Positions 25,496 through 34,284 are shown, numbered from the stretch's first letter. The stretch is DNA of 64,000 bases from Ruegeria atlantica (GCF_013032005.1 NZ_WQBE01000006.1:186001-250000); one strand, 5' to 3'. Numbers and translations are program-made. The notes: a model not told the origin generated them from the sequence alone.

Positions 25496-25866
25496 CCTTC
25501 TCGCCCGACAGAGGCACTTATATTCGCACCAACGCATGGCTGGCCGCCGTGGCCATGGCGGGTGCGATGATTGTGCTTTGGCTGATCGGAAACCCCTATC
25601 CCTGGACCGGCGCGCCTGCCGGTCTGGCCGCCGTCGGCATCCGGGCATGGTACATGGCCTCGGAAGAACTGGTCGCCACCTGGACGATGACGGACACCAC
25701 CCTCACCGGCCCCGGCCCGCGCAAGGTGGCCCTGAACCAAATCAAGGCGGTCAACACCATGGGCAGTTTTGTCCAGATCGTCACCAAGGGCGGCGACAAG
25801 CACCTGATCAAATATCAGGCGGATTCCGCCGCCACCAAAGCCGCAATCGAAAGGGCACTGGCATGA
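25480..25866 (+). CDS. Small membrane protein with PH-like (bPH) domain
   Basis: The 128-residue protein has two N-terminal hydrophobic segments (about residues 16-52), then a soluble domain with EELVATWTMTDTTL and KVALNQIKAVNTMGSFVQIV, which resembles bacterial PH-like domains of the YdbT/DUF304 type. The GTG at 25480 is preferred because GGAGG lies 6 bases upstream; a second GTG at 25492 is too far from it. It overlaps both neighbours and belongs to the pyrB operon. No function is known to me. Confidence 0.8.
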   Translation: MADPVTFSPDRGTYIRTNAWLAAVAMAGAMIVLWLIGNPYPWTGAPAGLAAVGIRAWYMASEELVATWTMTDTTLTGPGPRKVALNQIKAVNTMGSFVQIVTKGGDKHLIKYQADSAATKAAIERALA

Positions 25867-27143
25867 GCAACCTGACCTTAACCAACGCCCGCCTGATCGA
25901 CCCTGAAACCGGCACGGACAGCCTTGGCTGGCTGCAGGTGGGCAACGGCCAGATTACCGCGCGCGGTGACGGCGACGCACCGTCCACGGATACGCCAATC
26001 ATCGATTGCAGCGGGCACTGCCTTGCCCCTGGCATCGTCGATATCGGCGTCAAAGTCTGCGAGCCGGGCGAGCGGCACAAGGAAAGCTATAAATCCGCCG
26101 GTCTGGCAGCAGCGGCCGGCGGTGTGACCACCATCGTTACCCGCCCCGATACCAGCCCGGCCATCGATACGCCCGAAAGCCTTGAATTCGTCACCCGCCG
26201 CGCGCAGGCGGATACGCCGGTCAACGTCTTGCCCATGGCCGCCCTGACCAAAGGACGCGACGGGCGTGAGATGACCGAGATCGGTTTTCTGCAAGATGCA
26301 GGCGCGGTGGCGTTCACCGATTGCGATCACGTTGTCACCAACACCAAGGTATTCTCGCGCGCTCTGACCTATGCGCGGTCTTGCGACGCACTGGTTATCG
26401 CGCACCCACAGGAACCTGTCCTGAGCGCCGGGGCCGCCGCGACCAGCGGCAAGTTTGCAACCTTGCGCGGATTGCCCGCCGTCACGCCCATGGCCGAGCG
26501 CATGGGACTGGACCGCGATATCGCCCTGCTGGAAATGACCGGCGCTGCCTATCACGCCGATCAGATCACCACCGCCCGCGCCCTGCCCGCGCTAGAGCGC
26601 GCCAAGCGCAACGGGCTGGACATCACCGCGGGCACTTCGATCCACCATCTGACGCTGAACGAGCTGGACGTGGCCGACTATCGGACTTTCTTCAAGGTCA
26701 AGCCGCCGCTGCGGTCCGAAGATGACCGTCAGGCGGTTATCGAGGCCGTGCGCAGCGGCTTGATCGACATCATCAGCTCGATGCACACACCGCAGGACGA
26801 GGAAAGCAAACGACTGCCGTTTGAAGAAGCCGCCTCGGGCGCTGTTGCGCTGGAAACGCTGCTGCCCGCAGCCCTGCGCCTGTATCATTCGGAACAGTTG
26901 GACCTGCCGACGCTGTTCCGGGCCATGGCACTGAACCCGGCAAAACGGTTGGGGCTGGACAGCGGTCGCCTGTCCGAGGGCGCGCCCGCCGATCTGGTGC
27001 TGTTTGACCCGGATGTGCCCTTTGTGCTGGACCGGTTCTCGCTGAAATCAAAATCCCAAAACACACCGTTTGACGACCAGCGGATGCAAGGTAAGGTCAC
27101 CGCAACTTACGTGGCTGGACAAGAAGTTTACCGGAGACCCTGA
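25863..27143 (+). CDS. Dihydroorotase-like protein, probably catalytically inactive (PyrX/PyrC' type)
   Basis: The 426-residue protein has the overall fold pattern of class I dihydroorotase, including GTSIHHLTLNE, KPPLR and ASGAVALETLLP. However, the metal-binding DxHxH motif after PGIVD reads DIGVKVCEPG (Gly62, Lys64), and the catalytic TDHAPH motif reads SMHTPQ (306-311), so the essential histidines and aspartate are missing. In Pseudomonas an inactive PyrC' of this kind is needed for aspartate carbamoyltransferase assembly. It lies in the pyrB operon and its stop overlaps the plsY start. An active dihydroorotase should be elsewhere in the genome. Confidence 0.88.
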   Translation: MSNLTLTNARLIDPETGTDSLGWLQVGNGQITARGDGDAPSTDTPIIDCSGHCLAPGIVDIGVKVCEPGERHKESYKSAGLAAAAGGVTTIVTRPDTSPAIDTPESLEFVTRRAQADTPVNVLPMAALTKGRDGREMTEIGFLQDAGAVAFTDCDHVVTNTKVFSRALTYARSCDALVIAHPQEPVLSAGAAATSGKFATLRGLPAVTPMAERMGLDRDIALLEMTGAAYHADQITTARALPALERAKRNGLDITAGTSIHHLTLNELDVADYRTFFKVKPPLRSEDDRQAVIEAVRSGLIDIISSMHTPQDEESKRLPFEEAASGAVALETLLPAALRLYHSEQLDLPTLFRAMALNPAKRLGLDSGRLSEGAPADLVLFDPDVPFVLDRFSLKSKSQNTPFDDQRMQGKVTATYVAGQEVYRRP

Positions 27144-27748
27144 TGCCGCCATTTGACAGTTCGATAACCCAGCTGATCCTCTGGGCTGTGCTTGGTTATC
27201 TGATGGGTTCTGTTCCCTTTGGCATGATCGTCGCCAAGGTCATGGGGCTGGGCAACCTGCGCAATATCGGGTCAGGCAATATCGGGGCAACCAATGTGCT
27301 GCGCACCGGCAACAAGGCAGCCGCGGCGCTGACGCTGATCTTTGACGCCGCCAAGGGCGCGGTGGCTGTTCTGTTGGCGCGGGCACTGGCTGGGGAAGAC
27401 GCCGCCCAGATCGCGGCTCTGGCCGCATTTTTGGGCCACTGCTTTCCTGTCTGGCTGGGCTTTAACGGCGGCAAGGGCGTGGCCACCTTTCTGGGCCTGT
27501 GGCTGGCGCTGGATTGGCGCGTAGGTGTGGCCTGCTGTCTGACATGGCTGGTGGCTGCAGCGATCTGGCGGATTTCATCACTGGGCGCGCTGGTGGCGGC
27601 GGCCATGTCGGTTGTCTGGGTGATTGTGCTGACGGACAGTTCAGCCTTTGCGCTGAGCATCATCCTAACCCTGCTGGTCTACTGGCGCCACAGCGCCAAT
27701 CTGGCGCGGATCAAGGCGGGGACCGAGCCGAAAATCGGCAAATCGTGA
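27143..27748 (+). CDS. plsY: Acyl-phosphate:glycerol-3-phosphate acyltransferase PlsY
   Basis: PlsY transfers an acyl group from acyl phosphate to glycerol-3-phosphate, the first committed step of phospholipid synthesis. The 201-residue membrane protein has the three family motifs: GSVPFGMIV / GSGNIGATNVLR, GHCFPVWLGFNGGKGVATFLG and YWRHSANLARIKAGTEPKIG. It is full length, with five hydrophobic segments. The ATG shares one base with the stop of the dihydroorotase-like gene (TGATG). Confidence 0.95.
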   Translation: MPPFDSSITQLILWAVLGYLMGSVPFGMIVAKVMGLGNLRNIGSGNIGATNVLRTGNKAAAALTLIFDAAKGAVAVLLARALAGEDAAQIAALAAFLGHCFPVWLGFNGGKGVATFLGLWLALDWRVGVACCLTWLVAAAIWRISSLGALVAAAMSVVWVIVLTDSSAFALSIILTLLVYWRHSANLARIKAGTEPKIGKS

Positions 27749-28014
27749 TTGCGCCAACCGGTTTTCTGAACGCCTTTTTCGCGCTGCCCGAGGGTACGTT
27801 TACCGGTTACGCCAATGGGCGGCGCTATGTGGTCAGCCGTTCGGTTTATGGCGCTGGAAGATCTCTCAAACTGGTGGCCCATCAGCTTGGCGGCCCAGGC
27901 TATATCAGCATGAACCTGTATTTGACGCGACAAAGTGGTGCCCTGCTGCGCCCCTGTGAAATGCCTGCCGATAAGGTCGTTTCATTCGTCACCGCTCTGA
28001 TCCCGGATACGTAG
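27745..28014 (+). CDS. Small conserved-looking ORF downstream of plsY
   Basis: A GTG at 27745 overlaps the plsY stop (GTGA) and opens an 89-residue frame with a plausible compact protein: FFALPEGTFTGYANGRRYVV, an Arg-rich middle, and LRPCEMPADKVVSFVTALIP at the end. Its start overlap with plsY and normal codon use support a real gene. I see no signal peptide, membrane segment or known motif. Its role is unknown. Confidence 0.65.
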   Translation: MIAPTGFLNAFFALPEGTFTGYANGRRYVVSRSVYGAGRSLKLVAHQLGGPGYISMNLYLTRQSGALLRPCEMPADKVVSFVTALIPDT

Positions 28015-28193
28015 TCTGCATCACCAAAATTTGTGTTACCGGACCTTCACAATTGATTGTCTTGAACGTGATCAGAGCGCTGCCCAATTGAGGTTCTGTG
28101 ACGGCCAATTACCGGCGTCGCAAAAACAAAATCCGGTTTGCCCGGGCAAAATTCAGGTGCTCTAGAGCGAGCCTATTCACGAAAGGTGAAACC

Positions 28194-28667
28194 ATGAACA
28201 AGTTCAAATCCATTCTGGGCGGCGTTGCGCTGTCCGTTGCAATCGCAAGCTCGGCGCTGGCCGCTGGTGTTGAGATCAACGCAAGCTCGACCGGTCTGGC
28301 AATGCAGGGCTATGACCCGGTTGCATACTTCACCGTAGGCGAGCCGACCAAAGGCGATTACCGCATCTCGACCCTGCACAACGACGCTCTGTACCGTTTT
28401 GCTTCGGAAGAAAACAAAGCTGCCTTTGAAGAAAACCCAGAAGCGTACCTGCCCGCATATGGCGGTTACTGCGCATTCGGCACCGCGATGGGCTTCAAGT
28501 TCGACGGCGACCCGAACTACTGGAAAATCGTTGACAACAAACTGTACCTGAACCTGTCGAAAGACATTCAGGAGCGCTGGGAAGGCGACGTTCCGGGCTT
28601 TATCGAAAAAGCCGGTGTGAACTGGGAAAACATTGCTGACAAAGATCCGGCTGAGCTGCAGCAATAA
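28194..28667 (+). CDS. Secreted YHS-domain protein
   Basis: The 157-residue precursor has a signal peptide ending SSALAA. The mature part holds a YHS-like domain: LAMQGYDPVAYF, ENPEAYLPAYGGYCAFGTAMG and YLNLSKDIQERW. YHS domains are small metal- or cofactor-associated modules, and periplasmic stand-alone versions are common in marine alphaproteobacteria. Codon use is strongly biased, which suggests high expression. GAAAGGTGA lies just before the ATG at 28194, and a strong terminator follows the gene. Confidence 0.9.
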   Translation: MNKFKSILGGVALSVAIASSALAAGVEINASSTGLAMQGYDPVAYFTVGEPTKGDYRISTLHNDALYRFASEENKAAFEENPEAYLPAYGGYCAFGTAMGFKFDGDPNYWKIVDNKLYLNLSKDIQERWEGDVPGFIEKAGVNWENIADKDPAELQQ

Positions 28668-28690
28668 TTTGCTGACATCTGACTGTCTTT

Positions 28691-28721
28691 CGGCGGCGAG
28701 GTCACTCGCCGCCGTTTTTTT
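28691..28721 (+). terminator. Rho-independent terminator after the YHS-domain gene
   Basis: A perfect 10-bp stem (CGGCGGCGAG with CTCGCCGCCG) closes a 4-base GTCA loop and is followed by seven Ts. It lies 24 bases after the stop of the YHS gene and ends that transcript. Confidence 0.93.
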
Positions 28722-28775
28722 GTTTGTTCCCGCTGGCGACAGGCCCTGTGACATTTGCCCAGGACTTGATGAGTT

Positions 28776-29759
28776 TTACAATTCCAGCACCGTGCTGCCG
28801 GTGGTCTGTCGTGCCTCAAGCGCACGATGCGCATCGTCCACCTGATCCAACGGAAAGCGCTGGTCGATATGGATCTTGACCTCACCGCCCTCAACCTTGC
28901 CGAACAGACGCCGGGCCATCGCCTGACAGACCGCGTGATCGGCAATATGGGTAAACAAAGTCGGGCGGGTGATCTTGAGCGAGCCCTTCTTGGCCAGCAT
29001 CCCAATATCTATCAGCGGCACTGACCCTGACGCATTGCCGAAGGAAATCATCATCCCCAACGGCTTGAGACAGTCCAGCGATCCGGTGAACGTATCCGCC
29101 CCGATGGAATCCATCACCACATCCACTCCCTTGCCGCCGGTGATTTCGGCTACGCGCTCGACAAAGTTTTCGGTGCGATAATTGATGCAATGCGCAGCGC
29201 CGTTGAATTGGGCAAGGCTGCATTTTTCGTCGGTCCCGGCGGTTCCGATCAGTGTAATCCCCTCGGATTTAGCCCATTGGCATGCGATCAGCCCTACGCC
29301 ACCAGCGGCCGCGTGAAACAAAACAGTATCGCCACGTTTCAACGGCGTCGTTCGGTGAAACAAATATTCGACCGTCAATCCCTTTAGCATCATCGCCGCC
29401 GCCGCATCATACGGAATCCCGTCAGGTAGTGGACAAACCTGCGCTGCGGGCATGACCCGGGCTTCGGAATAGGCGCCTGCCGGTGCCGCCGCATAAGCTG
29501 CACGTTGGCCAGGCTCAAGATGGGTCACACCTTCGCCTACGGCTTCGATCACGCCTGCGGCCTCCATCCCCAAAGCGTGCGGCAGGTCCATCGGATACAG
29601 TCCGATCCGCTGGTAGATGTCGATAAAATTCAATCCGCAGGCATGATGGCGGATGCGCACCTCCCCAGGGCCCGGGTCCCCGACGGGGCAGTCTTCGATC
29701 CTCAGAACTTCGGGGCCGCCGTGTTCGTGAATGACGACGGTTCTTGCCGTTTGCTGCAT
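28776..29759 (-). CDS. NADPH:quinone oxidoreductase (zinc-free MDR family)
   Basis: The 327-residue protein is a medium-chain reductase of the quinone oxidoreductase (QorA) type: HHACGLNFIDIYQRIGLYP near the front, the NADPH-binding HAAAGGVGLIACQWA (about 150), and the late GKVEGGEVKIHIDQRFPLDQ block. Zinc-ligand cysteines of alcohol dehydrogenases are absent. It would reduce quinones or other reactive carbonyls with NADPH. It stands alone on the minus strand between the YHS terminator and the divergent DUF2189 gene. Confidence 0.92.
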   Translation of the reverse strand: MQQTARTVVIHEHGGPEVLRIEDCPVGDPGPGEVRIRHHACGLNFIDIYQRIGLYPMDLPHALGMEAAGVIEAVGEGVTHLEPGQRAAYAAAPAGAYSEARVMPAAQVCPLPDGIPYDAAAAMMLKGLTVEYLFHRTTPLKRGDTVLFHAAAGGVGLIACQWAKSEGITLIGTAGTDEKCSLAQFNGAAHCINYRTENFVERVAEITGGKGVDVVMDSIGADTFTGSLDCLKPLGMMISFGNASGSVPLIDIGMLAKKGSLKITRPTLFTHIADHAVCQAMARRLFGKVEGGEVKIHIDQRFPLDQVDDAHRALEARQTTGSTVLEL

Positions 29760-29856
29760 GCTGACCTCCTGTTGCCTGCGACCAAGCTAACACGCCTGAA
29801 AATCAGGGCAATCGGCACATTTCCGCGTCACGCAACCGTAACGTGAAAAAATGTGC

Positions 29857-29862
29857 TATACT
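29857..29862 (+). promoter_or_regulatory. Possible -10 element for the DUF2189 gene
   Basis: In the 191-base divergent gap between the quinone reductase and the DUF2189 gene, the sequence GTGCTATACTGC contains a TATACT hexamer 89 bases before the ATG. I see no convincing -35 box at the right distance, so this is a weak call. Confidence 0.3.
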
Positions 29863-29950
29863 GCTATCTGGGCGTTGCCGGCTGGTCCGGCCTCAGGCAA
29901 TCGATGCCGGATCCACCCTGCTGCGCGATACGCAAAGGGAGGGGATATCA

Positions 29951-30808
29951 ATGGCTAAAACGATTGGAAATCCGATTAGCTGGGCCGCTCAGAATATCGG
30001 TGCGACCGGTGATCACATAGCTGAAAGCGTCAACCATATCGGCAGCGCGGATACGCGGCATCTGCCGGTGGTGCAAAATTTAACAATGCAAGACCTGCGG
30101 GCTTGTCTACAGGCAGGGTACAATGACTTTCTGGAAACCAGAGCAGATGCCATATTCATCGTGCTGATCTACCCGATCGCAGGATTGTTGATGTTCGGGT
30201 TCGGGCTGAACCGCAACATGGTGCCGCTGCTGGCGCCGCTGATCATGGGGTTTGCTCTGATCGGCCCAATAGCCGCAGTGGGTCTGTACGAGATCAGCCG
30301 CAAACGCGAACAAGGGGGAGAAGTGCATTGGCTGGATGCGCTCGGCGTGTTCCGATCGCCATCTTTCGGTGCCATTTTGATGTTGGGTTTCTATCTGGTC
30401 ATGCTGTTGCTTGTCTGGCTGATGGTAGCGCAGAGCATCTATGTCCACACGCTGGGCCCTGATCTGCCCACATCCTTAGGCGCCTTTGTCACGCAGGTGT
30501 TCACCACCGGTGCGGGCTGGACAATGATCATCTTTGGCAACGTGGTAGGATTCTTGTTTGCTCTGGTCGCACTAGCCATCAGCGTGGTCAGCTTTCCGTT
30601 ATTGCTGGACCGCAAAGTGGGTCTACCAGTGGCGGTTGTGACCTCGGTCCGAGTGCTGCGGCAAAACCCCGGAGTGATCCTGACATGGGGCTTCATTGTC
30701 GCCGCCTTGCTGGTGATTGGCGCAATCCCGATGCTGCTGGGGTTGATTGTGGTGATGCCCGTGCTGGGCCACGCCACATGGCACCTGTACCGCCGGGCCG
30801 TCGCCTAA
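29951..30808 (+). CDS. DUF2189 family integral membrane protein
   Basis: The 285-residue protein starts with a soluble region of about 70 residues (SADTRHLPVVQNLTMQDLRA), then four to six long hydrophobic helices with the conserved GPIAAVGLYEISRKREQG block. This is the DUF2189 pattern seen in many alphaproteobacteria; the function is not known. A strong GGGAGGGGAT ribosome site lies 5 bases before the ATG at 29951. It is monocistronic, between two quinone oxidoreductase genes. Confidence 0.9.
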   Translation: MAKTIGNPISWAAQNIGATGDHIAESVNHIGSADTRHLPVVQNLTMQDLRACLQAGYNDFLETRADAIFIVLIYPIAGLLMFGFGLNRNMVPLLAPLIMGFALIGPIAAVGLYEISRKREQGGEVHWLDALGVFRSPSFGAILMLGFYLVMLLLVWLMVAQSIYVHTLGPDLPTSLGAFVTQVFTTGAGWTMIIFGNVVGFLFALVALAISVVSFPLLLDRKVGLPVAVVTSVRVLRQNPGVILTWGFIVAALLVIGAIPMLLGLIVVMPVLGHATWHLYRRAVA

Positions 30809-30837
30809 AGCGCGCGGCCTGAACCGCGCTGGTCAGC

Positions 30838-31824
30838 TTATCCGGCGACGTTCAAAACGATCTTGCCGATGTGATTTGAACTTTCCATACGCGCATGCGC
30901 TGCGGCGGCGTCGGCCAGCGCGAACTCGCTGTCCATCACGGGCGCCACCCTTCCGGCGTCCAGCAATGGCCAGACCGCCTCGCGCAGATCCTGCGCAATC
31001 TTTGCCTTGGCCAGATCACTTTGTGGGCGCAGGGTGCTGCCGGTCAGGGTCAACCGTTTGACCATCATCAAGGCGAAGTTCAGTTCGACCTTCGGGCCCT
31101 GCAAAAAGGCGATCTGCACCAAGCGCCCGTCTTCAGCCAGGGTCTTGACGTTGCGCGGGATATAATCGCCCCCAACCATGTCGAGGATCAGGTTCGCCCC
31201 ACCTTCGGCGCGCAGGACACCCACGAAATCCTCATCGCGGTAATTGATCGCCTTTTCGGCCCCCAGTTTGACGCAAGCCTCGCATTTATCGGCCGAACCG
31301 GCGGTTGCAAAGACCCGTGCGCCAAACGCATTGGCCAGTTGGATGGCCGTCGTGCCAATACCGCTGGACCCGCCATGGACCAGAAAACGCTCACCCGCTT
31401 TCAACCCACCGCGCATGAAGACGTTGGACCAGACGGTAAAGAAGGTCTCGGGCAGGCAGGCGGCCTCTTTCATTTCCATACCTGTGGGAACCGGTAGGCA
31501 ATGTGCAGCGGGCGTGGCGACATATTCGGCATAGCCACCGCCGGGCAACAACGCACAGACCTTGTCACCAACCGACAGGCCATCGACACCCGCACCGATC
31601 GCCACGACCTCGCCCGACGCCTCCAGGCCTGGCAGATCGCTGGCACCCGGCGGGGGATCATAAGCCCCAGCGCGCTGCAACGCGTCCGGGCGGTTTACCC
31701 CGGCATATGCCACTTTGAGGATCACCTGACCGGCTTGGGGTTCCGGTACGGGACGGTCGGTCAGTTGCAAAACCTCCGGTCCGCCGGGTTTGGTGATCTC
31801 AACGGCGCGCATTGTCTCGGTCAT
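30838..31824 (-). CDS. NAD(P)H quinone oxidoreductase, PIG3 family
   Basis: The 328-residue protein is a second zinc-free MDR, of the PIG3/TP53I3 subgroup: MRAVEITKPGGPEVLQL at the start, AYAGVNRPDALQRAGAYDPP, and the nucleotide-binding VHGGSSGIGTTAIQLA. It should reduce quinones with NADPH. AAAGGAG 8 bases upstream supports the ATG at 31824. It is not a close copy of the other quinone reductase in this window. COQ9 lies immediately upstream on the same strand. Confidence 0.92.
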   Translation of the reverse strand: MTETMRAVEITKPGGPEVLQLTDRPVPEPQAGQVILKVAYAGVNRPDALQRAGAYDPPPGASDLPGLEASGEVVAIGAGVDGLSVGDKVCALLPGGGYAEYVATPAAHCLPVPTGMEMKEAACLPETFFTVWSNVFMRGGLKAGERFLVHGGSSGIGTTAIQLANAFGARVFATAGSADKCEACVKLGAEKAINYRDEDFVGVLRAEGGANLILDMVGGDYIPRNVKTLAEDGRLVQIAFLQGPKVELNFALMMVKRLTLTGSTLRPQSDLAKAKIAQDLREAVWPLLDAGRVAPVMDSEFALADAAAAHARMESSNHIGKIVLNVAG

Positions 31825-31879
31825 GGGCAAATCTCCTTTGCCCAATGCCTAGCAGGCAATTTCTGGAAGGCCCAGATGC

Positions 31880-32572
31880 TTACTTGCGCGGATTCAGCAT
31901 CCCGGGCAGGTCGACCCGCATTTTCACGGGCGGTTTCACCTGACTGGCAAACCAGTTCGGCACCGCCAGAAACGGTTTGAACAGCGGATTACCATTCACC
32001 TGCGCCTTGAGCTTTTCGAATTGCATGACATTGTCGATGCGACGGTCCAGAAACTCCCACGTTTTCTGGTGGTCCGGCGAATCATCCCCCAACCAGAACA
32101 ACAGGGTCGAGGAATAGACCCCAGACAAGGTCGCGCGCTTGGTGTACCAGTTCACGTCGTCCGAGGTATCGCCCAGCGTGTCCCAGATCAGATCGCAGGT
32201 CTGCCACAGCGCCTTGGCCCCATCCGCCGCATGGGTCGGCAGCGAAAACAGCGTCATGCCCCGGCGCACCAATTCCTTGTCAGGCACAGCCTCGAACCGG
32301 AACCGAACGGCAGCGGCCACGCGCTCGCGGAATTTCAACTCGCTCAGGTCGGTGGATTTCAGACGCTCTACCATGACCGCATCCCCGCGCGCATGAAAAG
32401 CCAGCGCCAGATCAACCGCGCCTCGGGGGCAGATCGCGCGCGCCAAACCGTCATCCAGATCGCAATCAATGATCGCGGCGCGAAAGCTAGTTTCAGACCA
32501 ACCGTCAAAGGGCACGTGGGTCAGCATCGCATCCAAAAGCTGTTGTTTTGCATCTTCATAGGTAACGGTCAT
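31880..32572 (-). CDS. COQ9 family ubiquinone biosynthesis accessory protein
   Basis: The 230-residue protein matches bacterial COQ9: QLLDAMLTHVPFDGWSE near the N-terminus, a long helical TetR-like body, and WYTKRATLSGVYSSTLLFWLGDDSPD, which belongs to the lipid-binding region. COQ9 assists the hydroxylation steps of ubiquinone synthesis. The ATG at 32572 is preferred over an upstream extension. The gene is divergent from rpsU, a pairing widely seen in alphaproteobacteria, and the PIG3-type quinone reductase follows. Confidence 0.92.
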   Translation of the reverse strand: MTVTYEDAKQQLLDAMLTHVPFDGWSETSFRAAIIDCDLDDGLARAICPRGAVDLALAFHARGDAVMVERLKSTDLSELKFRERVAAAVRFRFEAVPDKELVRRGMTLFSLPTHAADGAKALWQTCDLIWDTLGDTSDDVNWYTKRATLSGVYSSTLLFWLGDDSPDHQKTWEFLDRRIDNVMQFEKLKAQVNGNPLFKPFLAVPNWFASQVKPPVKMRVDLPGMLNPRK

Positions 32573-32601
32573 GGCGGGTCTCCGGTTCTCGGGGCCAGTA
32601 C

Positions 32602-32629
32602 TAGACAAGATAGACCGGCTTTGCTATAC
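32602..32629 (+). promoter_or_regulatory. Possible rpsU promoter (TAGACA / CTATAC)
   Basis: In the 111-base divergent gap between COQ9 and rpsU, TAGACA at 32602 and CTATAC at 32624 are separated by 16 bases and lie about 55 bases ahead of the rpsU start. The -35 and -10 boxes differ from consensus at one and two positions. This is a plausible but untested sigma-70 promoter. Confidence 0.4.
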
Positions 32630-32683
32630 GGCCAACTCCTGCAATTTCCTTGCAACTCTATCTAGAAAGGTGGTGACAACCAC

Positions 32684-32890
32684 ATGCAGGTTAGTGTTCG
32701 CGACAATAACGTCGATCAGGCGCTTCGTGCCCTGAAGAAAAAGCTGCAGCGCGAAGGCGTGTTCCGTGAAATGAAGCTGAAGCAACATTTCGAGAAACCG
32801 TCCGAGAAAAAAGCGCGCGAGAAGGCTGAAGCGATCCGTCGTGCCCGTAAACTGGCACGTAAGAAAGCACAGCGCGAAGGTTTGCTCTAA
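32684..32890 (+). CDS. rpsU: 30S ribosomal protein S21
   Basis: The 68-residue, very basic protein starts [20 protein letters not shown] and has the family [20 protein letters not shown] block, full length for alphaproteobacterial S21. S21 sits on the 30S subunit near the anti-Shine-Dalgarno site and helps initiation. A strong AAAGGTGGTGA ribosome site lies 7 bases ahead. The codon use is highly biased, as expected for a ribosomal gene. Confidence 0.97.
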   Translation: MQVSVRDNNVDQALRALKKKLQREGVFREMKLKQHFEKPSEKKAREKAEAIRRARKLARKKAQREGLL

Positions 32891-32929
32891 GCACCTCGCT
32901 CGTCCAGCTTTGGATGACACTATTTGACG

Positions 32930-32955
32930 ACCCCCGAGGCATCGCCCGGGGGTTT
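32930..32955 (+). terminator. Probable terminator after rpsU
   Basis: A 7-bp stem (ACCCCCG with CGGGGGT) around a 10-base loop lies 40 bases after rpsU and is followed by only three Ts. It is GC-strong but the T tract is short. The remaining sequence up to the first CAP gene at 33187 shows no further gene. Confidence 0.6.
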
Positions 32956-33186
32956 GTCGTTTCTATCACCGGTTGCATTCCGCCGAGTCCACCTCAGCCT
33001 TAGGCGACAAGCTGCTAAATCGGGCCAAGCAACATTTTGCCCGGCATTTTGCAGCGCAGCGAATCCCGTATCGGTAGCACGCCCCTGCTGAAATTCGCCT
33101 GAAATCTAAACCGCTCTGTCCGTCCGTTCGACGCCCCCTGTAACTGGCCTCGTCTACTCAGACGACCATTCAAAACGGAGGCTACT

Positions 33187-34284
33187 ATGTCGACTGCAAG
33201 TACATTCGAGCAAGAAATGCTGGCGTTAATCAATGATGAGCGCACATCCCGCGGGCTATCCCCGCTGCAACTGGAAACCCGCCTGAACGCATCGGCTGAA
33301 GATCACAGCACCTGGATGCTGAACGCCGATATATTCAGCCACACCGGTTCGGGCGGTTCTAGCGCGACCGAGCGCATGGAAGATGCCGGGTTCGACTTTA
33401 CCGGCAGCTGGCGGTCAGGTGAAAACATCGCCTGGCAATCGGAACGCGGTGCCGAAGGCATCAGCGACGATGTCGAGCAACTGCACCAGAGCTTGATGAA
33501 CAGCCCCGGCCACCGCGCCAACATCCTGAACCCTGACTACGAATTTATCGGAATTGGGATTGAAGAAGGCGACTACAATGGGTGGGATGCCGTAATGGTG
33601 ACCCAGAACTTTGCCACCACCGACGCTGCAGTGGTGCTGGACAACGGTGCGGCACCAACGCCGCCCACGGACGACGTGGCAATGCCGGACAACCCTGTCA
33701 CCGAAGACCCGGTCGAAGATACACCGGACACCGACGTCACCGAAACCGATGACCCGGTCGAAGAAACACCGGACACCGATGTCACCGAGACCGACGACCC
33801 GGTCGAAGAAACGCCTGACACCGACGTCACCGAGACCGAGGACCCGGTTGAGGAAACGCCTGACACCGATGTCACCGAGACCGACGACCCGGTTGAGGAA
33901 ACGCCTGACACCGATGTCACCGAGACCGACGAACCGGGCGAAGAAACACCAGACACTGACGTCACCGAGACCGAAGACCCGGAAACACCTGAACCGGATG
34001 TCACCGATACGACTGCAGGCGTTTGCTTCGACGTGGAAGAATTCCTGGCGGTAATCGAGGATTTCGTGAACGACCTGTTGGCGCTGGTCGACGATTTCAG
34101 AATGAATGACGACCCGATGGTGACCGATGCGGACACCACCGAGGACGATTTCATGCTGACCCTGGATATGTGCGACGACACTCCGGCGGCGAATGACGAT
34201 GCCCCGGTCATGGAGGCGGACGCACCGGATGACTTCTTTATCCTGATACCGGCCGACAGTGGATGCATGATGGACTTTGTCTAA
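33187..34284 (+). CDS. CAP (SCP/PR1) domain protein with acidic 14-residue repeats
   Basis: Residues 1-155 form a CAP domain with the family pattern: HS.WM, IFSHTG, SGENIAW and LMNSPGHRANILNP. Residues about 170-280 are acidic 14-residue units (DPVEETPDTDVTET, six near-perfect copies), and the C-terminal ~90 residues are Asp-rich. There is no signal peptide. The CAP domain is about 80% identical by eye to that of the next gene, whose C-terminus is instead RTX repeats, so the pair looks like a duplication with tail replacement. A GGAGG sits 5 bases before the ATG. Function and export route are unknown; type I secretion is possible. Confidence 0.85.
   Translation: MSTASTFEQEMLALINDERTSRGLSPLQLETRLNASAEDHSTWMLNADIFSHTGSGGSSATERMEDAGFDFTGSWRSGENIAWQSERGAEGISDDVEQLHQSLMNSPGHRANILNPDYEFIGIGIEEGDYNGWDAVMVTQNFATTDAAVVLDNGAAPTPPTDDVAMPDNPVTEDPVEDTPDTDVTETDDPVEETPDTDVTETDDPVEETPDTDVTETEDPVEETPDTDVTETDDPVEETPDTDVTETDEPGEETPDTDVTETEDPETPEPDVTDTTAGVCFDVEEFLAVIEDFVNDLLALVDDFRMNDDPMVTDADTTEDDFMLTLDMCDDTPAANDDAPVMEADAPDDFFILIPADSGCMMDFV
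33706..34014 (+). repeat. 42-bp coding tandem repeat (acidic linker)
   Basis: Six consecutive 42-base units, each encoding DPVEETPDTDVTET with small changes, run from 33706 to about 33957 and are followed by a decayed unit. They keep the frame open on both strands. The unit length and near identity suggest copy number could change by slippage or recombination. Confidence 0.9.

Noticed and set aside
33706..34014. Possible CRISPR-like array
   Set aside because: The units are directly adjacent with no unique spacers and encode an in-frame protein repeat.
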